A stretch of DNA of 64,000 nucleotides from Boswellia sacra (GCA_013180625.2 SNVD02007657.1:186001-250000); one strand, 5' to 3'; positions 37,755 to 50,654 are shown, counted from the first letter of the stretch. Program-made: numbers and translations. The notes: generated by a model from the sequence alone, not told the origin.

Positions 37755-38578
37755 GATTGAAGCTCGAATGTTGTCTCCACACAGAGAAACGCAGCAGAGC
37801 AGCCAATGGTTTTGGGTTTTTGGCGCAACATCACCGTTAAGTCAGGGACCAAAAAAACTTACATTGTAGACCATGTTATTGAATTTACCATTATACCCTC
37901 CTCCCAGTTTATTTATTTCTTTATTCCATAATTTTTCTTTCTAAAGCTAACAAGGAATAATTGATCCTAATTGAATTATTATGAAAATAGATAATTATTT
38001 AAGATTCTCTCTTGCCAAAAATATTATTAATAGAATTTTTTTTTTTTTTTTATAAAACAAGAATTTTATCAGTCAACCGAAACATATGTAAATGAATTAT
38101 AGAATTTATATTCTACTGACGAGAGATCATAAATTTATTAAAAAGTGTACGAATGTCACTCAGTTATATGGAACATGAATGTCGTGTCGTTGAATGGTTT
38201 AGTGGACGGACGATATGTCATTCGTTGTAAATCTTGACTTGTTGGCTTCCCGCGCAATGCTCATATATTTTACAACTTTTGCAAGTGGAGAATGTCATCC
38301 AAGATCAAGATATGGCGATGAGACTGAGATCCCCTCTGCAGTCTCCAGAGGAACGAAAGACAGGACCAAATTCACTCTGCATAAAATGTATCTATAAAAA
38401 GAATTCAATAAATCCAAGATTGTAATGTCCAAGCAATGGTGTGCTTAGTGCAAACATACACAAGTGACATATCCCTCATTGCAAGTTCCGTACTGCTGTG
38501 TTGATTCTACAAGATTATGATAACATAAAACTGAATATATATGACTGAGACTGTAAAAAGCAAAATTGCAAGGTACTT
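37755..38578. other. Intergenic: PFD4 5' flank and DRIP 3' flank
   Basis: Both neighbours are on the minus strand, so this stretch should contain the DRIP 3' UTR (roughly 38150-38578) and the PFD4 promoter. A T-run lies at 38038-38051. No gene was recognised. Confidence 0.45.
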
Positions 38579-41500
38579 TCATGGGACTCCGACTCTTCGA
38601 GAGTACGATAAAACCATTACAAAGTCCTTAGCTGAAGAGCCGACAGATGCTGGTACTTTTTTAGATGTTGATCCTGTTCGAAACCACAGGTCCACCAAGT
38701 TCTGAAGCTGCACTGATGGAAGAACTGGCTGACCCCGGCACAATATCTCCACCTGGATGATGGGTTCATGGGAACATAAAAATAGAATGAAGTACCAAAA
38801 TATATGTTTCCTTCAGTAACATTAAGTGTTTTGGTGCCCCAATATAGTTGTATCAGATCGCAACACATAATTTGGCTGGTGGCAAAAGTTCTCTATGAAT
38901 TGGACAATCTAAAAGCAAGAATGAACTCACCTCAGCTTCACTGGTAAGATCAAGTTTCTTTACTAGGTACTTCTGAATAAATGAGACGGGCATTTTACCG
39001 TCCCTGTGACCAGAAAGTAAATGAAGCATTAGATATGCTGATAGGCATAGCATAGCAATTCAGGCATCACAAATTTTGAACAAATATGGCCGAAGAAAAC
39101 TATGAGAATCATTGGAAACTTTGCCAAACATTAAACCACCAATTAACGACCCTGAAATGGTCATATATGCAATGCAACCATCTGGGTTTAGAAAACTTGC
39201 CTAGAAATAATCAGAACAAACATATGCTGCAACTGATAAATGTAAGAAATACCAAAGAAGGTATAATTCATCTATAAGAAAAATTCCCCATACTGTTTAA
39301 GAAAACAAAATCTTGGACAAGTAATTTTTTTTTATTCATGCTTGCTAACTGGATCTATTTCACCAACAACTCATAATATTATTAATTCTTATAATACTAA
39401 TCTACCATTCTGTTATTCATCAGTCTTCAAAAAAATTAATATTTGATGCTCTAGCATTCTGTTTAGTTAATAGCTCTCTAAACTTAAATGAGTTATTCAT
39501 AAGGCAGCCTAAATTCCTTAAGAATATCAGCAAGAGTTTAGTTCTTTGAAACAACCCTCCATTTGACAAAATAACTATAATTTAATAGAGAACAAGTTCA
39601 GGTCCAATACACTGGCTGATTCTCAAGAAAAATTAAACACGACCAATTTAAAATAGAATCAACCTAAATCTCACCTAAGAGTAATCGTATCTGATAAGAT
39701 AAATCAGTTTTAAAGACATCTTAATCCTCTTCAGTGAAACTTTAGAAAATTGTCACGTATGCTTTTAGAGGCTGTATAGAAGGAGAAAAAATACATCAAT
39801 CTTCTCTAAATCACCATAAAACTCAACAAAAAGCCTGAGAAATTTGAGAATGATACATTGACACATGTCACAATCAGCTTTATAAAAAGATTTTTATTTT
39901 CGTAAAATTAAATGGAAGATATGACAATTTAAATTTACATGGTGATCAGTACTAAAGCTTCTAGCATCTTGATATCTAGCATGCATGAGAAGCATGTGAG
40001 AAACATGTATCCAATGGCAGATTTGACAAAACATGTTTGACAAGAAGTCATTAGGCCAGCGGGCGGGGGGGGTGGGGTGGGTGGGGTGGGGTGGGGTGGT
40101 TGTGGGTGTGGGGTGGGGGTTGTAGTTTCTTACTTCCAGATCAAGTTTAACTGAACTCTTGCATGCCTTACACCTTATGAAGATAAATATTACAAGCAAA
40201 AACAATCCCATGATTTGATATCGACTAGTAAACATTCACAAGTGTTCAAACAGAATCAAACTGTTGACTTAACCCACAAGCTCAACAGAATGTAGAAAAC
40301 TATCAAAACCCCCAGGCAGCAAGTAACCATTAGCAGAGTATTTACTCACTTTATCCTCAAGTAACCTGTAGCGAGCTGCGGTAAGCAAGCTTCCCCTTTC
40401 CTGAAGAAATTACCAAAAAATTAGAGACCGGCACTGAACCACTTACAAAATCAGGCCAGCCAATTGGTAAGAACCATATGCCCCAGGGCTTTAGCTCAAG
40501 TGCAAAAGAAGTAGGGTTGAGGTCGATTAAGTATAATTTTTAAAACTTAAGAAGCATATAAATCAAATAAACAAACATCAGATAGTTATATAGAGATCTT
40601 AAGTATCATCTTACTGATCTTCTGAAGGAATCAATGAGAACCAAATAGGACAATTCCTTCTTTTGTGCTTAGCTCCTGAAGTGTCTAGCATGACCTGCGT
40701 TGCATCACACAACTCACCTGGTCCAGCTTCCCTTTTTTTAGCTGTTGCACGCAACCTTCTACGCTTTACAGGTCCTTGAAGCAAACCTGCTCCATTCTTG
40801 TCAACATGGAATTTTGAATTCTGTCCATGCTCTTTCACTTTGGTTTTAGGCAAATAAACTTCGCTTTCATGAGTATTTGGCAATTCTACTTTGGTTTTGG
40901 TTTCAGCCATATACAGTTCAGAATCAGGAGTGTTGTGCACATCTGATTTAGCAAGTGATAGCCCTTGCGAACTAAACTTGGAGGACTTGGTTCTGTTAGC
41001 AGCTTCAACAAGACAGTTTAAAGGTGTCCAGAGATCAGCTTTCCCTTCTATTATCTCAACATCATTATCTCTGTCCTCATAAGGCCTTTGCTCACTGGAA
41101 GGCTCAGTCTTGCAGGAATCCTGATCAATTTAAGAAGGCATAAGAACTGCTGATATGGTAAATCTGCAACATAAATAGTTCTGAAATTAATTAATATAAA
41201 CACAAGTATTAAAGTTCAGCCTCCTTTACCTGCCTTTTATTGTAAGTAATTTTCTTTGAAGAATCAGGTGAGCTTGAGCTCACTGGACAATCTTCAGCAG
41301 AATCTTCTTTCTTGTCCTCAACACTAAAACCACATCCTCGTAAAGCAGCAGCCTTTCTCGCATTGCCTTTTGTCCTCTTCCCAGTCAAGCCAGTCTGCAT
41401 TGGCACTTTGGGAGTGTTGACCACCAATGATGATAGTGATCTCTCCTTCCTTTTGGCCGGCAGAGAAATAGATGGCATGACTTCAGGGGCCTGAATCTTT

Positions 41501-44181
41501 CTTCTCTTAAAAGGGAAAATTTTAGCCCTTATATCTTGCATATTGTGGTCTGGCCTGCACATATCCCATAAATAATAAAGTATATATAAGCACATGTAAA
41601 CACAAAAGTAAGACAATAAAGTAAACATAAGCAGATGTAAACACAAAACCATAGTAGTTACACCAACAAGGTAAATATTCTCCCATAAGTATGGCCCAAA
41701 TGAACCTCTAAAAACAAGAGTCAATTATTGAATTAAGCATATGGCTCCACTAGAAAGAAAGAGCAACCATATGAAGGAAGGGATTATAAGTAGGCAATTG
41801 ATTGAGGTACAAGTCGTTATGATAAAGGAGTTACTCATTAAACTGTTCTCGTCACTTGCATATATGAATGGTGTATGCCAACCCCATGGATTGGTTTAAT
41901 AGCAAAGTCACTTAGTCACAGTATCTAAGCATTAAGTCTAAGGTTTGATTCTATTGGCTGTAACCAACTCCTAGGGGCCACATCTGCAATTACTGTCAGA
42001 GGTTTAACTGATCCTTGTGGAAAGGGAGGGAAGGGGGGAGAGGGCCGCAGGGGTCTGGATCCCATGTACAAACAGTTAAAAAAAAAAAAATGGTGCCAGC
42101 CCAGCCAGCCTCTGTTTCTAACAGCAAAATTCAAACCAGCCCAGCCAGCCTCTGTTTCTAGCAGCAAAATTCAAAAACTCACTTAAATTCAAAAGAGACT
42201 AAAAAATGTCATCTCAAACTCACTCAGATTCAAATAAGAAACCATAAAGTTAGTTTTTTTTTTTTTTCCCTCATTTCACAAGGCACACAGAAAGCTTTAT
42301 CGTTTTACAAAAGATCCGAAGATATAACGTTTTCTGCAGCTGCCCTTGGGTTTAAACTCCAGAAGGCAGGAAAGATCCAGCTAGCTTAGGTTTAAAATTG
42401 ACTAATCAAAAATAATTTCTTCTGATGCTAAAGGCAGACACGTTATATGGCCAAAGCAGCAGGACGGCTCCATTTTAGGCAGAGATGAAAAACCATACCA
42501 GCAGCAACAAATTATACAAAGAAAAGTTCCTCACAGCACTGTAAAATGGTTTCCACTCACTGTAGATCAACCTAAAATGCTATTCAACAAGCTAAGATCC
42601 AAGCTATACCTTGATCAATGAGTTCTAGATCATTGCAATGATCAAGAGAAACAATTAAGAACATGGCTAACAAGCTTTTTCACAATGACAGTGACCTTCC
42701 AACAATATAACAACAAGATCTTTCAGATGTCCAAAGTCCAATGAAGACCAAGAAGAGGAGGAGATCTTCTATGTGGCCAGGGAGGGCCCTGGCCACCCCA
42801 AATTCAAAATTTTTTTCTTTTAAATTTAGTGTAATTTACCTCAAATTTTACCCAAAAATTTTACTTTTTCTATATAATAGCCCTTCCAAATTTCCATTTT
42901 TGTCTTGGCCCCTCCAAACTTGGGAGCCTAGATCCGCCCCGGACCAAGAAAAGGTCAGCAAGGATCATTTCATTTTACTAGAAACACTAAAACAAGCAGA
43001 GGCTGTGGAAAAAATAAATTACATAATTGGCAAGAACTTTGAGAAAAATGCAGCTGAAGGTAGAGCTTTTTTGATAGGATAGCTATAAACAGAGCTGAAT
43101 GACAAAAAAGGGATTTATGTAATCTCAAAATGTGGGGGGTTGACTCCTTGTCGAGTTCAATTAAATTGGATATTTTCTAACATATTACTATTGGCACTGA
43201 ACAAAAACAAGTGAAATAGAACAGATAAATGGAACGGTTATTGAGAAACATGTTGAGATTTCAAATGCCATCCAAATTCCAGTTCACCAAATGACTGTGA
43301 GCAAGACCAGAAAACATGGCTTTTGTCAATCCAAATACCACTGCAGCAATTGAATGAGTCAGTGGGATAGACACCATGGCTCACCTAAGTTTCTCCACTG
43401 GAAGACATCCTAGATCAATATTGCATACAGGACAGGAATCCACCTCCTCGTCTGAAAGTTTGTCATATATGCACTTCCTGCAGACTGGTTGAATTTCAAA
43501 ATTCAATGTATCAGAAACAATTTATCAAGAGTCCAAAATTTTTGAAGCAGGTGAGTCACTATAATGTCGGAAACCCATTACAGAACTAAATGCAAAGAAA
43601 AAGATATCTACCTGTACATTGATTTGAAAAAGATAGCCTCAAAATCATTTGGTACACTATATTTCTGTTTATGGAAAGTATGGATAACATTAATTGCACC
43701 ACATGGAGCCTAAAAGAATGGACCATATCTGGTCATTCTAACTAATGCATTGTAACAAGTTTAATCTCACACAATCTCCACGAAAGATAAGAATGGAAAC
43801 AAGAATCAACAAGAAGATAACCAAGAATATGCAGTGAGACACCATTTATGGAATAGAATTCCAAGGAAAAGTAATCCACAAAATATAATACTAAAAAGAA
43901 TCAACAGAACTGGAACACATAGATTTATATCCCAAAGAAGACACCAAGAAACTAACAAATTTGCAAAACAAGCAAATACCCAGATCAAAACACCAAGAAT
44001 CAGAACAAACCCAGATCACAACATGCACAAACAAGAACAAAAGCAAAGTACCAAAACATAACTTACATGTATGCAGACACAAAGATATTGTGGTAGCTTC
44101 CCTTAGTAACTTGTTACAAAGAGGGCATGTCATGCAAGCCTCTAGTGTCTCTCTCTTGACTTTCACCGCCTGTCCCGCCAT
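38579..44181 (-). CDS. RING E3 ubiquitin ligase, DRIP type
   Basis: Seven exons (44181-44067, 43484-43385, 41554-41230, 41120-40615, 40400-40350, 39003-38931, 38752-38579) with consistent phases give 447 residues. Residues 16-59 form a C3HC4 RING (ligands C19, C22, C35, H37, C40, C43, C56, C59). A conserved RPDHNMQDIRAKIFPFKRRKI block follows. The middle is long, basic and Ser-rich with likely nuclear-localisation signals (KRRRLR, KHKRRN). The C-terminus is a RAWUL-type ubiquitin-like domain (about 350-425; SFIQKYLVKKLDL, LVDLWFR). This is the architecture of Arabidopsis DRIP1/2, nuclear ligases that ubiquitinate DREB2A and so restrain drought responses. The last residues after VMVLSY are SRRVGVP, which I believe differ from the usual family tail. 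Introns contain G-rich DNA, a tandem repeat and a transposon-like scrap. Confidence 0.92.
40060..40121 (+). repeat. G-rich GGGGT minisatellite in a DRIP intron
   Basis: About 60 bp of the plus strand are nearly all G and T, in GGGGTGGGGT-type units. It lies in intron 5 of the DRIP gene, on the template strand, so the transcript carries C-rich polypyrimidine. Confidence 0.9.
42096..42175. repeat. 40-bp tandem duplication in a DRIP intron
   Basis: Two adjacent 40-bp units start CCAGCCCAGCCAGCC and differ at one position (CTAACAG versus CTAGCAG). Located in intron 2. Confidence 0.9.
42772..42950. mobile_element. Transposon scrap in a DRIP intron
   Basis: The segment from GGCCAGGGAGGGCCCTGGCC to GCCTAGATCCGCCCC resembles end motifs common in dispersed plant transposons ('gggcggatctaggc' read in reverse). 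No target duplication or second end was found. The short overlapping ORF at 42741-43082 is not coding. Confidence 0.3.
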
Positions 44182-47152
44182 ACAATAGCTTCTATTTCAT
44201 CTATCTATCTATCTATCTATCTATCTATGTAAACTGCAAAGGAAGAATATTGTATATTAATCACCTAATCATGAGCAATTTTCAAAGCTCGAGGGAGTTC
44301 CTGGCTGCTATTGAGACAAAACAAGATGGATCTAAAGATAGGTTCAGCGTTTAAGGTAGAAACGCACGTGGGGTTTGTTGGATTATAGGAAACAAAGAGA
44401 AACTGAAGTGAGTTTGTTGAGTTAGAATATCATGAACCACGGAGACTCGCAGAAGCTTCAAGCTTTGTATATTGTTTTGTGGGTGTTGAGTAGAGGGAAA
44501 CGCACTTGAGTTTTGAGTTCTAACGCGACCGAGTTGAGTTTTGAGTTTTGAGTTTGTTCGATGTTTACTAAATCTCGTCGATTTCAGGAACTTTCCTTGC
44601 CTTTGCGGTTCTGGATAATCTTAATCTTAATCTCGGCCCTCTAAAGGACTTGTCTGCAAGTGTAAACCTATATTTCTTTTTTTTTTTTTTAAAGAAAAGT
44701 CTATTTTTAGAAGTATAAAATGTTATTTGATAATTTTGTAAGATTGTTTTTTCTTTTTAATTGTGAAGTAAAAATTAGATTTTCAATTTTCAACATCTAA
44801 GAATGTGTTAATGATATCATTTAACTATGGTTTTGTTAGAATGAATCCAAAATGATAATATTGTGTTATTAATATTTTCTTTTATAACAATAACTTTATG
44901 TACTCTTGAAAAGGAGAATCTTTATTATTGTTACTAGAGTATTCAAAATCCTACGTAATTTGACAATTTAATTTAATTGGATTCTAATCAATACTTTTAA
45001 AATAGGTTACTAAATTCATTGAGTAGATCAAATTGAAAACTTATCCAATTCAATAAAATCCCTTGTTTGCTAATCTAGCTATTCAACCCATGTTCATATT
45101 TTCATATTTCACTTTAAAAGTCAAGGATATGGGTTTAAATTCATTATATTTGTTAAAGAGGTTATCTAAGGTCCAATATAATTAACGTTTTACAAAATCG
45201 GATTGATTTAGAGTGAATATTAATATGTTGTAACTAGATGTAATTGGGAGGGCTTCTAATTTTCTTAAAATGGAAATGGATTTAATTTTATATTTAATCG
45301 GATTAGATTTTAATTTCAAATTAGATTAGATTGGATTGAAAATTTAAAGACTAATGTATAACTAGAACAACTTGGATTAAAAAATTCATTGTTTTCATAT
45401 GGATGATCACCTTTAATTTTTAGTTGTTTATTTGTAGCTTGGATGACATTTTTAGTTTTATCGTACGCTTTTTTTTTTTAAAATTGATTTTTGACACAAA
45501 AATATCATAACGAAGATTTACGTTAAATATAATTTCATCATTGAGTTTTTAGAGATGTACGATAATATCTCTCAATTTAAACTCAACATGGGTAACATAT
45601 AAAATACATGATTTACCCTTTTTAAGAATCAAATTGCCTCAGTTTCCACCTTTTTAATATATTAATACTTGACTCAAAAGGTGTCAAAATTAGGATGTGT
45701 TTTATTTGATTTTTGGATAATTTATTATTTTAGAGATTTTTGTTTACCGTTTTTAGTATGATTTGCTTATATTAGTTTTTAGTTAATTTAAGATTAGATT
45801 CTTATTTACTCATGAGAATCTTGCATCGAAGAAGTCTGATTTTGACAAAATAAAAAAGTGTCTTAGCTATATTGAGGAATATAGATCTTCAATAATAATT
45901 TTTTTTCTCCTATATTACATGTTATTTTTTAATGGTTTCTCATCATTCTCGACAAAACAATTAAAGATCCTATATTATATAAATGTATTGAGTTGAAATC
46001 GTTTTACAATATAATTAAAGTCAAACCCGCTTGTTTTTTTCTTCTCAATTTATCAACATGTATGATTAAGAAAGTTTGGAATTAGCAAGTGTTTTGGAGT
46101 TTTAATCTTACCTTGATAGAACTTAATTTGGACAAGTTATCATCTAAAAAGATAATATTTATTGGAAAAAATAATGATTTTATATTGTGTTCAAGTAAAA
46201 ATATATTTGCTTTGATTTTTATTTTTTAATTGTAATTATGACTCTATTGACAAAATTATTTATATAAGATTACGCGAAAAGAAATGGTACAAAAGAGTCC
46301 CACAGGATGACTCGGAGTTGCAATTAGTGTGCTTTGGAGTTGAAGAAATAGGCGAAGTGGGGCTCAGGCCTCAGCCTGCTTCATCATTACATTCAGCACT
46401 TAGGTTAAAGTTGTTTGGATATTTTGGGCTTTTTTGTACTTAGACTTCACAAGGATTTAAGTTAAGAAGCCCAATACTGTACAATGCATTCATCAAAGTG
46501 TTTATAAGAAATGTTAAGAGTATTGTTATTTAAACCCTGAGAACTCTTTCTAAGCCCCTTCTTTCTACTTTTCTAAAATTAAAATTATATATCAAATTAT
46601 ATTACTAAAATTGCATTTTTAATTTTTAGTATACCCTATTTAACCTTTTTACATCTATTTCATATAAAATCTTTTTCCTTGAACCTCTAAATCTTTTAAA
46701 ACATTTGAAAATGTCTTCTATGCTCGTATCAAAATCGATGCTTTATAAATTAAAATTCAATATTCTGACTTTTTTTGCTTCCTGTCGTAGCTTCCTCTAT
46801 TTGGTTGCCGTGAGTATTTGAAAAGAAATCAAATTTATGGAGTAATAATTAGGGAAAGTACTAAACAAGTTCCATCATTTCAGTTCCGGGCAAGGAAATT
46901 TACGTCAAATGGATCATTAGACTGCAGCCAACAAACTTTGTGAACTTAAAATTGATTCTTAATCAACCTCAAACAATTTCAAAAGCATGGGAATTTATGT
47001 ATTTAAGATTGTTTTCATTCATTAAATATCAATTTATAAGATTTGAGTAATAAGGCTGAAAAGAATAAGTATTCAAGAGATCGTTTAACAATTGTCAAAT
47101 TTCCACACCCAGCGACGCTGCCATGCTGGTCTGTAAAGACATCAATTTTGCT
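44182..47152. other. DRIP 5' flank and AT-rich intergenic DNA
   Basis: An (ATCT)n microsatellite of about 8 units lies at 44196-44228, directly in the presumed DRIP leader. Bases 44290-44640 are richer in GC and probably hold the promoter and leader. From 44700 to 47150 the DNA is AT-rich with no recognised gene. A GC-richer island at 46270-46400 has no identifiable ORF. Confidence 0.45.
44196..44228. repeat. (ATCT)n microsatellite in the DRIP leader
   Basis: About 8 ATCT units end 15 bp upstream of the DRIP start codon as read on the minus strand. Confidence 0.9.
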
Positions 47153-47155
47153 TAA

Positions 47156-47556
47156 GGACCCGATTGATTTGGCTTCTATAAGTAGATCTTTTTTAAATAG
47201 AGCTTCTAAAAGTAGAGTTTTTATTTAAAAGTTATCGATTGTTTGATGGAGCAAATATAGAAGTACTTATTATAACTAAATTATCAAAATAGAGTTTTGT
47301 TATAAGGAAAGAATAAAGTAAAATATTTAAAATTAAATAAGGGTGTCTTTGATATTTCAAAACTTTAAAAAAGATCAAAATGAGTTTTTTTCAAAAGCCT
47401 CAATTTTGGGCTTCTTCCAGTAGACATAAAACATTTTTTTAAATTATTCAAAAGCTCTTTTTATGTGGCAGTCAAATGACACAAAAAAAATTTAAAAGAG
47501 CTTTTGACATTAAAAAAGCTCTTTTATCCAGTAGAGAAGCCTAAACAAACGCGCTC
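47156..47556. mobile_element. Tourist-like MITE
   Basis: The 401-bp element has imperfect 22-bp inverted ends, 15 of 22 matching, both containing TTTGGCTTCT/TTTAGGCTTCT. It is flanked by the 3-bp direct repeat TAA (47153-47155 and 47557-47559). A 3-bp TA-rich target duplication, short length and no coding capacity fit PIF/Harbinger-type MITEs. Read inward, both arms share a run of AGCTTTT-like motifs. Confidence 0.6.
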
Positions 47557-47611
47557 TAAGTTAGTTTTCCTTCAAATTTTCAATTAATAGAGAATGAAGC
47601 AACAATTGATA

Positions 47612-47709
47612 GAAAAGTGTATTTTTGGTACAAATAAAAGGTTTATAAAATCAAATTTTAGAAAAGTGTATTTTTGGTACAAATAAAAGGTTTATAAAAT
47701 CAAATTTTA
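47612..47709. repeat. 49-bp perfect tandem duplication
   Basis: Two adjacent identical copies (47612-47660 and 47661-47709) start GAAAAGTGTATTTTTGG. No gene overlaps it. Confidence 0.95.
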
Positions 47710-48519
47710 TAATTAATTAAATTCAAAGAAGGGCTTATAGAGAGTTTTAATGAGGCTTAAATAACATCAATCGAAAAGTTAACAAACATGGGTAGTGATA
47801 TTTTGACATAAACTTTTTAACGTAAAACTAGATACAAATTTCTAGTTATTGATCCACAAAATCCATTAGTTGAGAAGATTGATAAGTTGACAACATTAAA
47901 TGTAACTCTTTGACTTTCAATCTCATTTATTGAATTTGATGAGATTAATGACTAGGAATTTATGCAAATAAATTGTATTAAAAATTTATATTAAAACATC
48001 TCTTCCCAATAAATATATCTTTCTAAGAATAGATTGGAGGAAAGGCTAGCTAGCGTATGTAATGTTGTGGTTTGATAAATAGAATTGGGTTCAATCAGTA
48101 GTGATTGCAGTTTCTCGAATTCAGTATATACTTTTTTGAGTTATATTTATATAGTACTTTGAAATTATTCTATTTCCATTCATATTCCAGTTTTCATTTC
48201 CCAAATCTCACAAATAGTCTAATAATCAGAGTAAGAAATGTTTATAAATATTTTGATTATACCAATATTGCATATGCAACTGTACTCCATCCTTCCTTCT
48301 TTTGGATTGATAAATAATAACAATTTCAATATTTATAAAACTTTTTTTTTTCACTCACATATCTATATTTTTCTTATTAAAATATTTTAATTAGTTATAA
48401 ATTTCTATTAATTACAACTTTATCCTTTCTCAACTAAAAGATAGACTTGGCAACTGGTCATGTTAAAGCGGTTTCGTGTCGTTTCGCATTTGTGTCTTCT
48501 CACTACAAGAAAAATGACC

Positions 48520-48770
48520 ATATTTGGCGGTCAAAAACCATATTTGGCGGTCTTAAAAGCGCTACCAATGGCACCACCAATTTGACTATATTTGGCGGTC
48601 TTTCAACGTGCCAAATATGCACTTGACTATACTTGGCGGTTTTTGACCGCTAAGTATAATAGGTTTAAAAATTAAAAAAAATATACTTGGCGGTCAAAAC
48701 CGCCAAGTATAATAGTTTGAAAAATTAAAAAAACATATACTCGACCGTTTTTAAAAAGCCAAGTATTTAT
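48520..48770. repeat. CACTA subterminal repeat array
   Basis: Repeated TATTTGGCGGTC and TATACTTGGCGGT motifs occur in direct and inverted orientation. Adjacent inverted units such as TTGGCGGTCAAAACCGCCAA form short hairpins. Confidence 0.8.
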
Positions 48771-48968
48771 TAAAAATTTATATATATATATATATATAAT
48801 AGGTATTTCAAAGCCATGTAAGATGTAACATTCCGAATAAAGGAAAACCAAAATATCCTTGGAAACAATTTAAACAAAATCTTAAATAGGTCTTTGAACT
48901 GCCTACAGAGTACAGCACTAGTTTGTTATCAAGGAGAAAAACATTATAGCAATTACTCAAAAACTTTC

Positions 48969-49070
48969 CTAGTAACGACCGATTCCCCACACTCTGATGA
49001 CACCATCTGTATAACCGCTAAGCAATGTGCTTCCATCTGCACTCCAGTTCAAGCTTGTGTAGTATATGTT
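48969..49070 (-). pseudogene. RACK1 C-terminal exon fragment (captured)
   Basis: The piece encodes 33 residues and a stop, ending [12 protein letters not shown], the signature C-terminus of the WD40 scaffold RACK1 (receptor for activated C kinase, a 40S ribosome-associated protein). The core [18 protein letters not shown] matches the seventh WD blade. It begins directly after a splice-acceptor-like TATTGCAG. Upstream RACK1 exons are missing, so it cannot form the seven-bladed propeller. It lies about 470 bp inside the left end of the CACTA element, with probable RACK1 3' UTR beyond the stop. Confidence 0.85.
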
Positions 49071-49708
49071 CTGCAATATTGTATAAAAAATCAGTCATTG
49101 TTTCGCTTCAAGCAATAAGTAACATTAAGAATAAGAATTTTCCTTATAGCTGCATAGAACTATATGACTACCCTTTAATGTTTTTAGAGCTCATAGGTTG
49201 CAGGTTTAAACAGATAAAACCACACAGGCTAATGCCAACAAGCATCAATAACCAACACAGTTAAGCATTTAAAATCAATAATTTAAGAAGCAATGCAAAA
49301 GACCACAGATGGCAAGTACTCAAATCATAATAAAGACCTTGCAACCAAATTTCATAAATTTTCAAAAGCAAAAGTTGTATATTTTTAACATTTCTGTTCC
49401 AGGGAGCATGTGAATGCAAGTTCTGAGATATTACATGTATGCTGCCCCTCTGTCTTAACTTGGTAAGATAGTAAGAGAGAGCAAGCATATCTTATAATTC
49501 AGCATTATGAACCTGTAATTTCCCATAATTTAGTTTAGAGTTTTCTGTCCACTTAGTTGTGAAAATTTCAAGACTTCGATTGAATATCATTGACAGCTAA
49601 TCAGCATGGATGAAAGCTGATTTTTGATGTTTCTAGATGAACAAAAGAATCATTATACATAACATCGTTCCAATTATTTATGATGTAGGAGTGCAGAAAT
49701 GAACCAAC

Positions 49709-49797
49709 CTCTGATCAGCCCAATATGAGTTGTGATCAAGCATAGGAAGGACATGTGTTGCCTTCATTATCTTGGCAATAGCAACTATATCGCAAAT
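49709..49797 (-). pseudogene. O-fucosyltransferase-family exon fragment (captured)
   Basis: The exon lies between an acceptor-like ATTCAG and a donor-like AG/GTTGG, and reads [18 protein letters not shown] then [11 protein letters not shown]. This is the conserved 'ICDMVAIAK..NATLVLP.LD..SYWAD' block of plant O-fucosyltransferase-like (GT106/GT65-type) proteins, near the start of their catalytic domain. Only this one exon was recognised. An exon cannot be assigned to a specific family member. Confidence 0.7.
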
Positions 49798-50236
49798 CTG
49801 AATTCTAAAATTATGGATAAATCATACAAGCTGTTCCAACAAAATATTTGCCATATAGAAAATAAAAACACACAACAGACAGACCCCAAATCTCATCTGG
49901 TTCAAGCCGCCATTAGCATTAATGAGTATGTAGTCATTTGTTTTTACATCTAACTCTGCCAAGAGAACCAAGAAGTAGGAACTAAGAAAACGCCATAAAA
50001 CACAAGGAACACATACACACAGAAGAGTATAAGTTTCGTACTTTTGTGATTTTTTGAATTTTCAATGCACTGGGTGAAGTTTTCGCTGTTAAGTGTGGAC
50101 CAGATACCTGAATTCTGAACAAAAAGTAAACATCATGAACAAAATAGTAAATGAAGAACCTAAACGAAGTGACATTTTATATCATCATAGAACCACAAAG
50201 CAAATAAAATGCTTAAGCTATATATATGGGACTTAC

Positions 50237-50380
50237 TTAAGCCATCCTGTAGCCATTGCCAACCACACTAGATGCTACCATCATTAGAGTTCGTTCAACA
50301 TCACTACCTCTTTCAATTGATTCACAATCCCGCGAGCTTTGATCAATATTTGAATGAGTGATAGAATTGTAAGATAAGTC
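50237..50380 (-). pseudogene. Unidentified captured exon-like segment
   Basis: An open stretch of 144 bp lies between a good acceptor (TTATCAG) and a strong donor (GTAAGTCC), on the same strand as the other captured exons. It encodes a Ser-rich, charged peptide including IERGSDVERTLMMVASSVVG and reaches TAA just at the donor. I do not recognise the family. Codon-like composition and splice sites suggest it is another captured host exon. Confidence 0.4.
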
Positions 50381-50654
50381 CTGATAAAAAAATATATGGA
50401 TTTTGCAAGTCAAAAATAATCTGAAAGACTAATTAGTTTTAAAAGAATATCAGTAGAATCCGTGCTTCATCCATGGATTGCTGGTCAATGCCTTTCTCAA
50501 AAATTGGCTCCACCATTCAATCCACCATGGATGGACGACCATTCTTTCCTTTAAAATACTTGCCTCCAAAATAGAAGACCATGCCAAGGAAAATGAATCT
50601 AATGAAAGATAACCTTCCTCCGTAAAATCAGAAAATCAGAGTTTCCTAGAAGCC

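Noticed and set aside
41209..41724. 171-codon ORF as a separate gene
   Set aside because: It is exon 3 of the DRIP gene with intron read on both sides.
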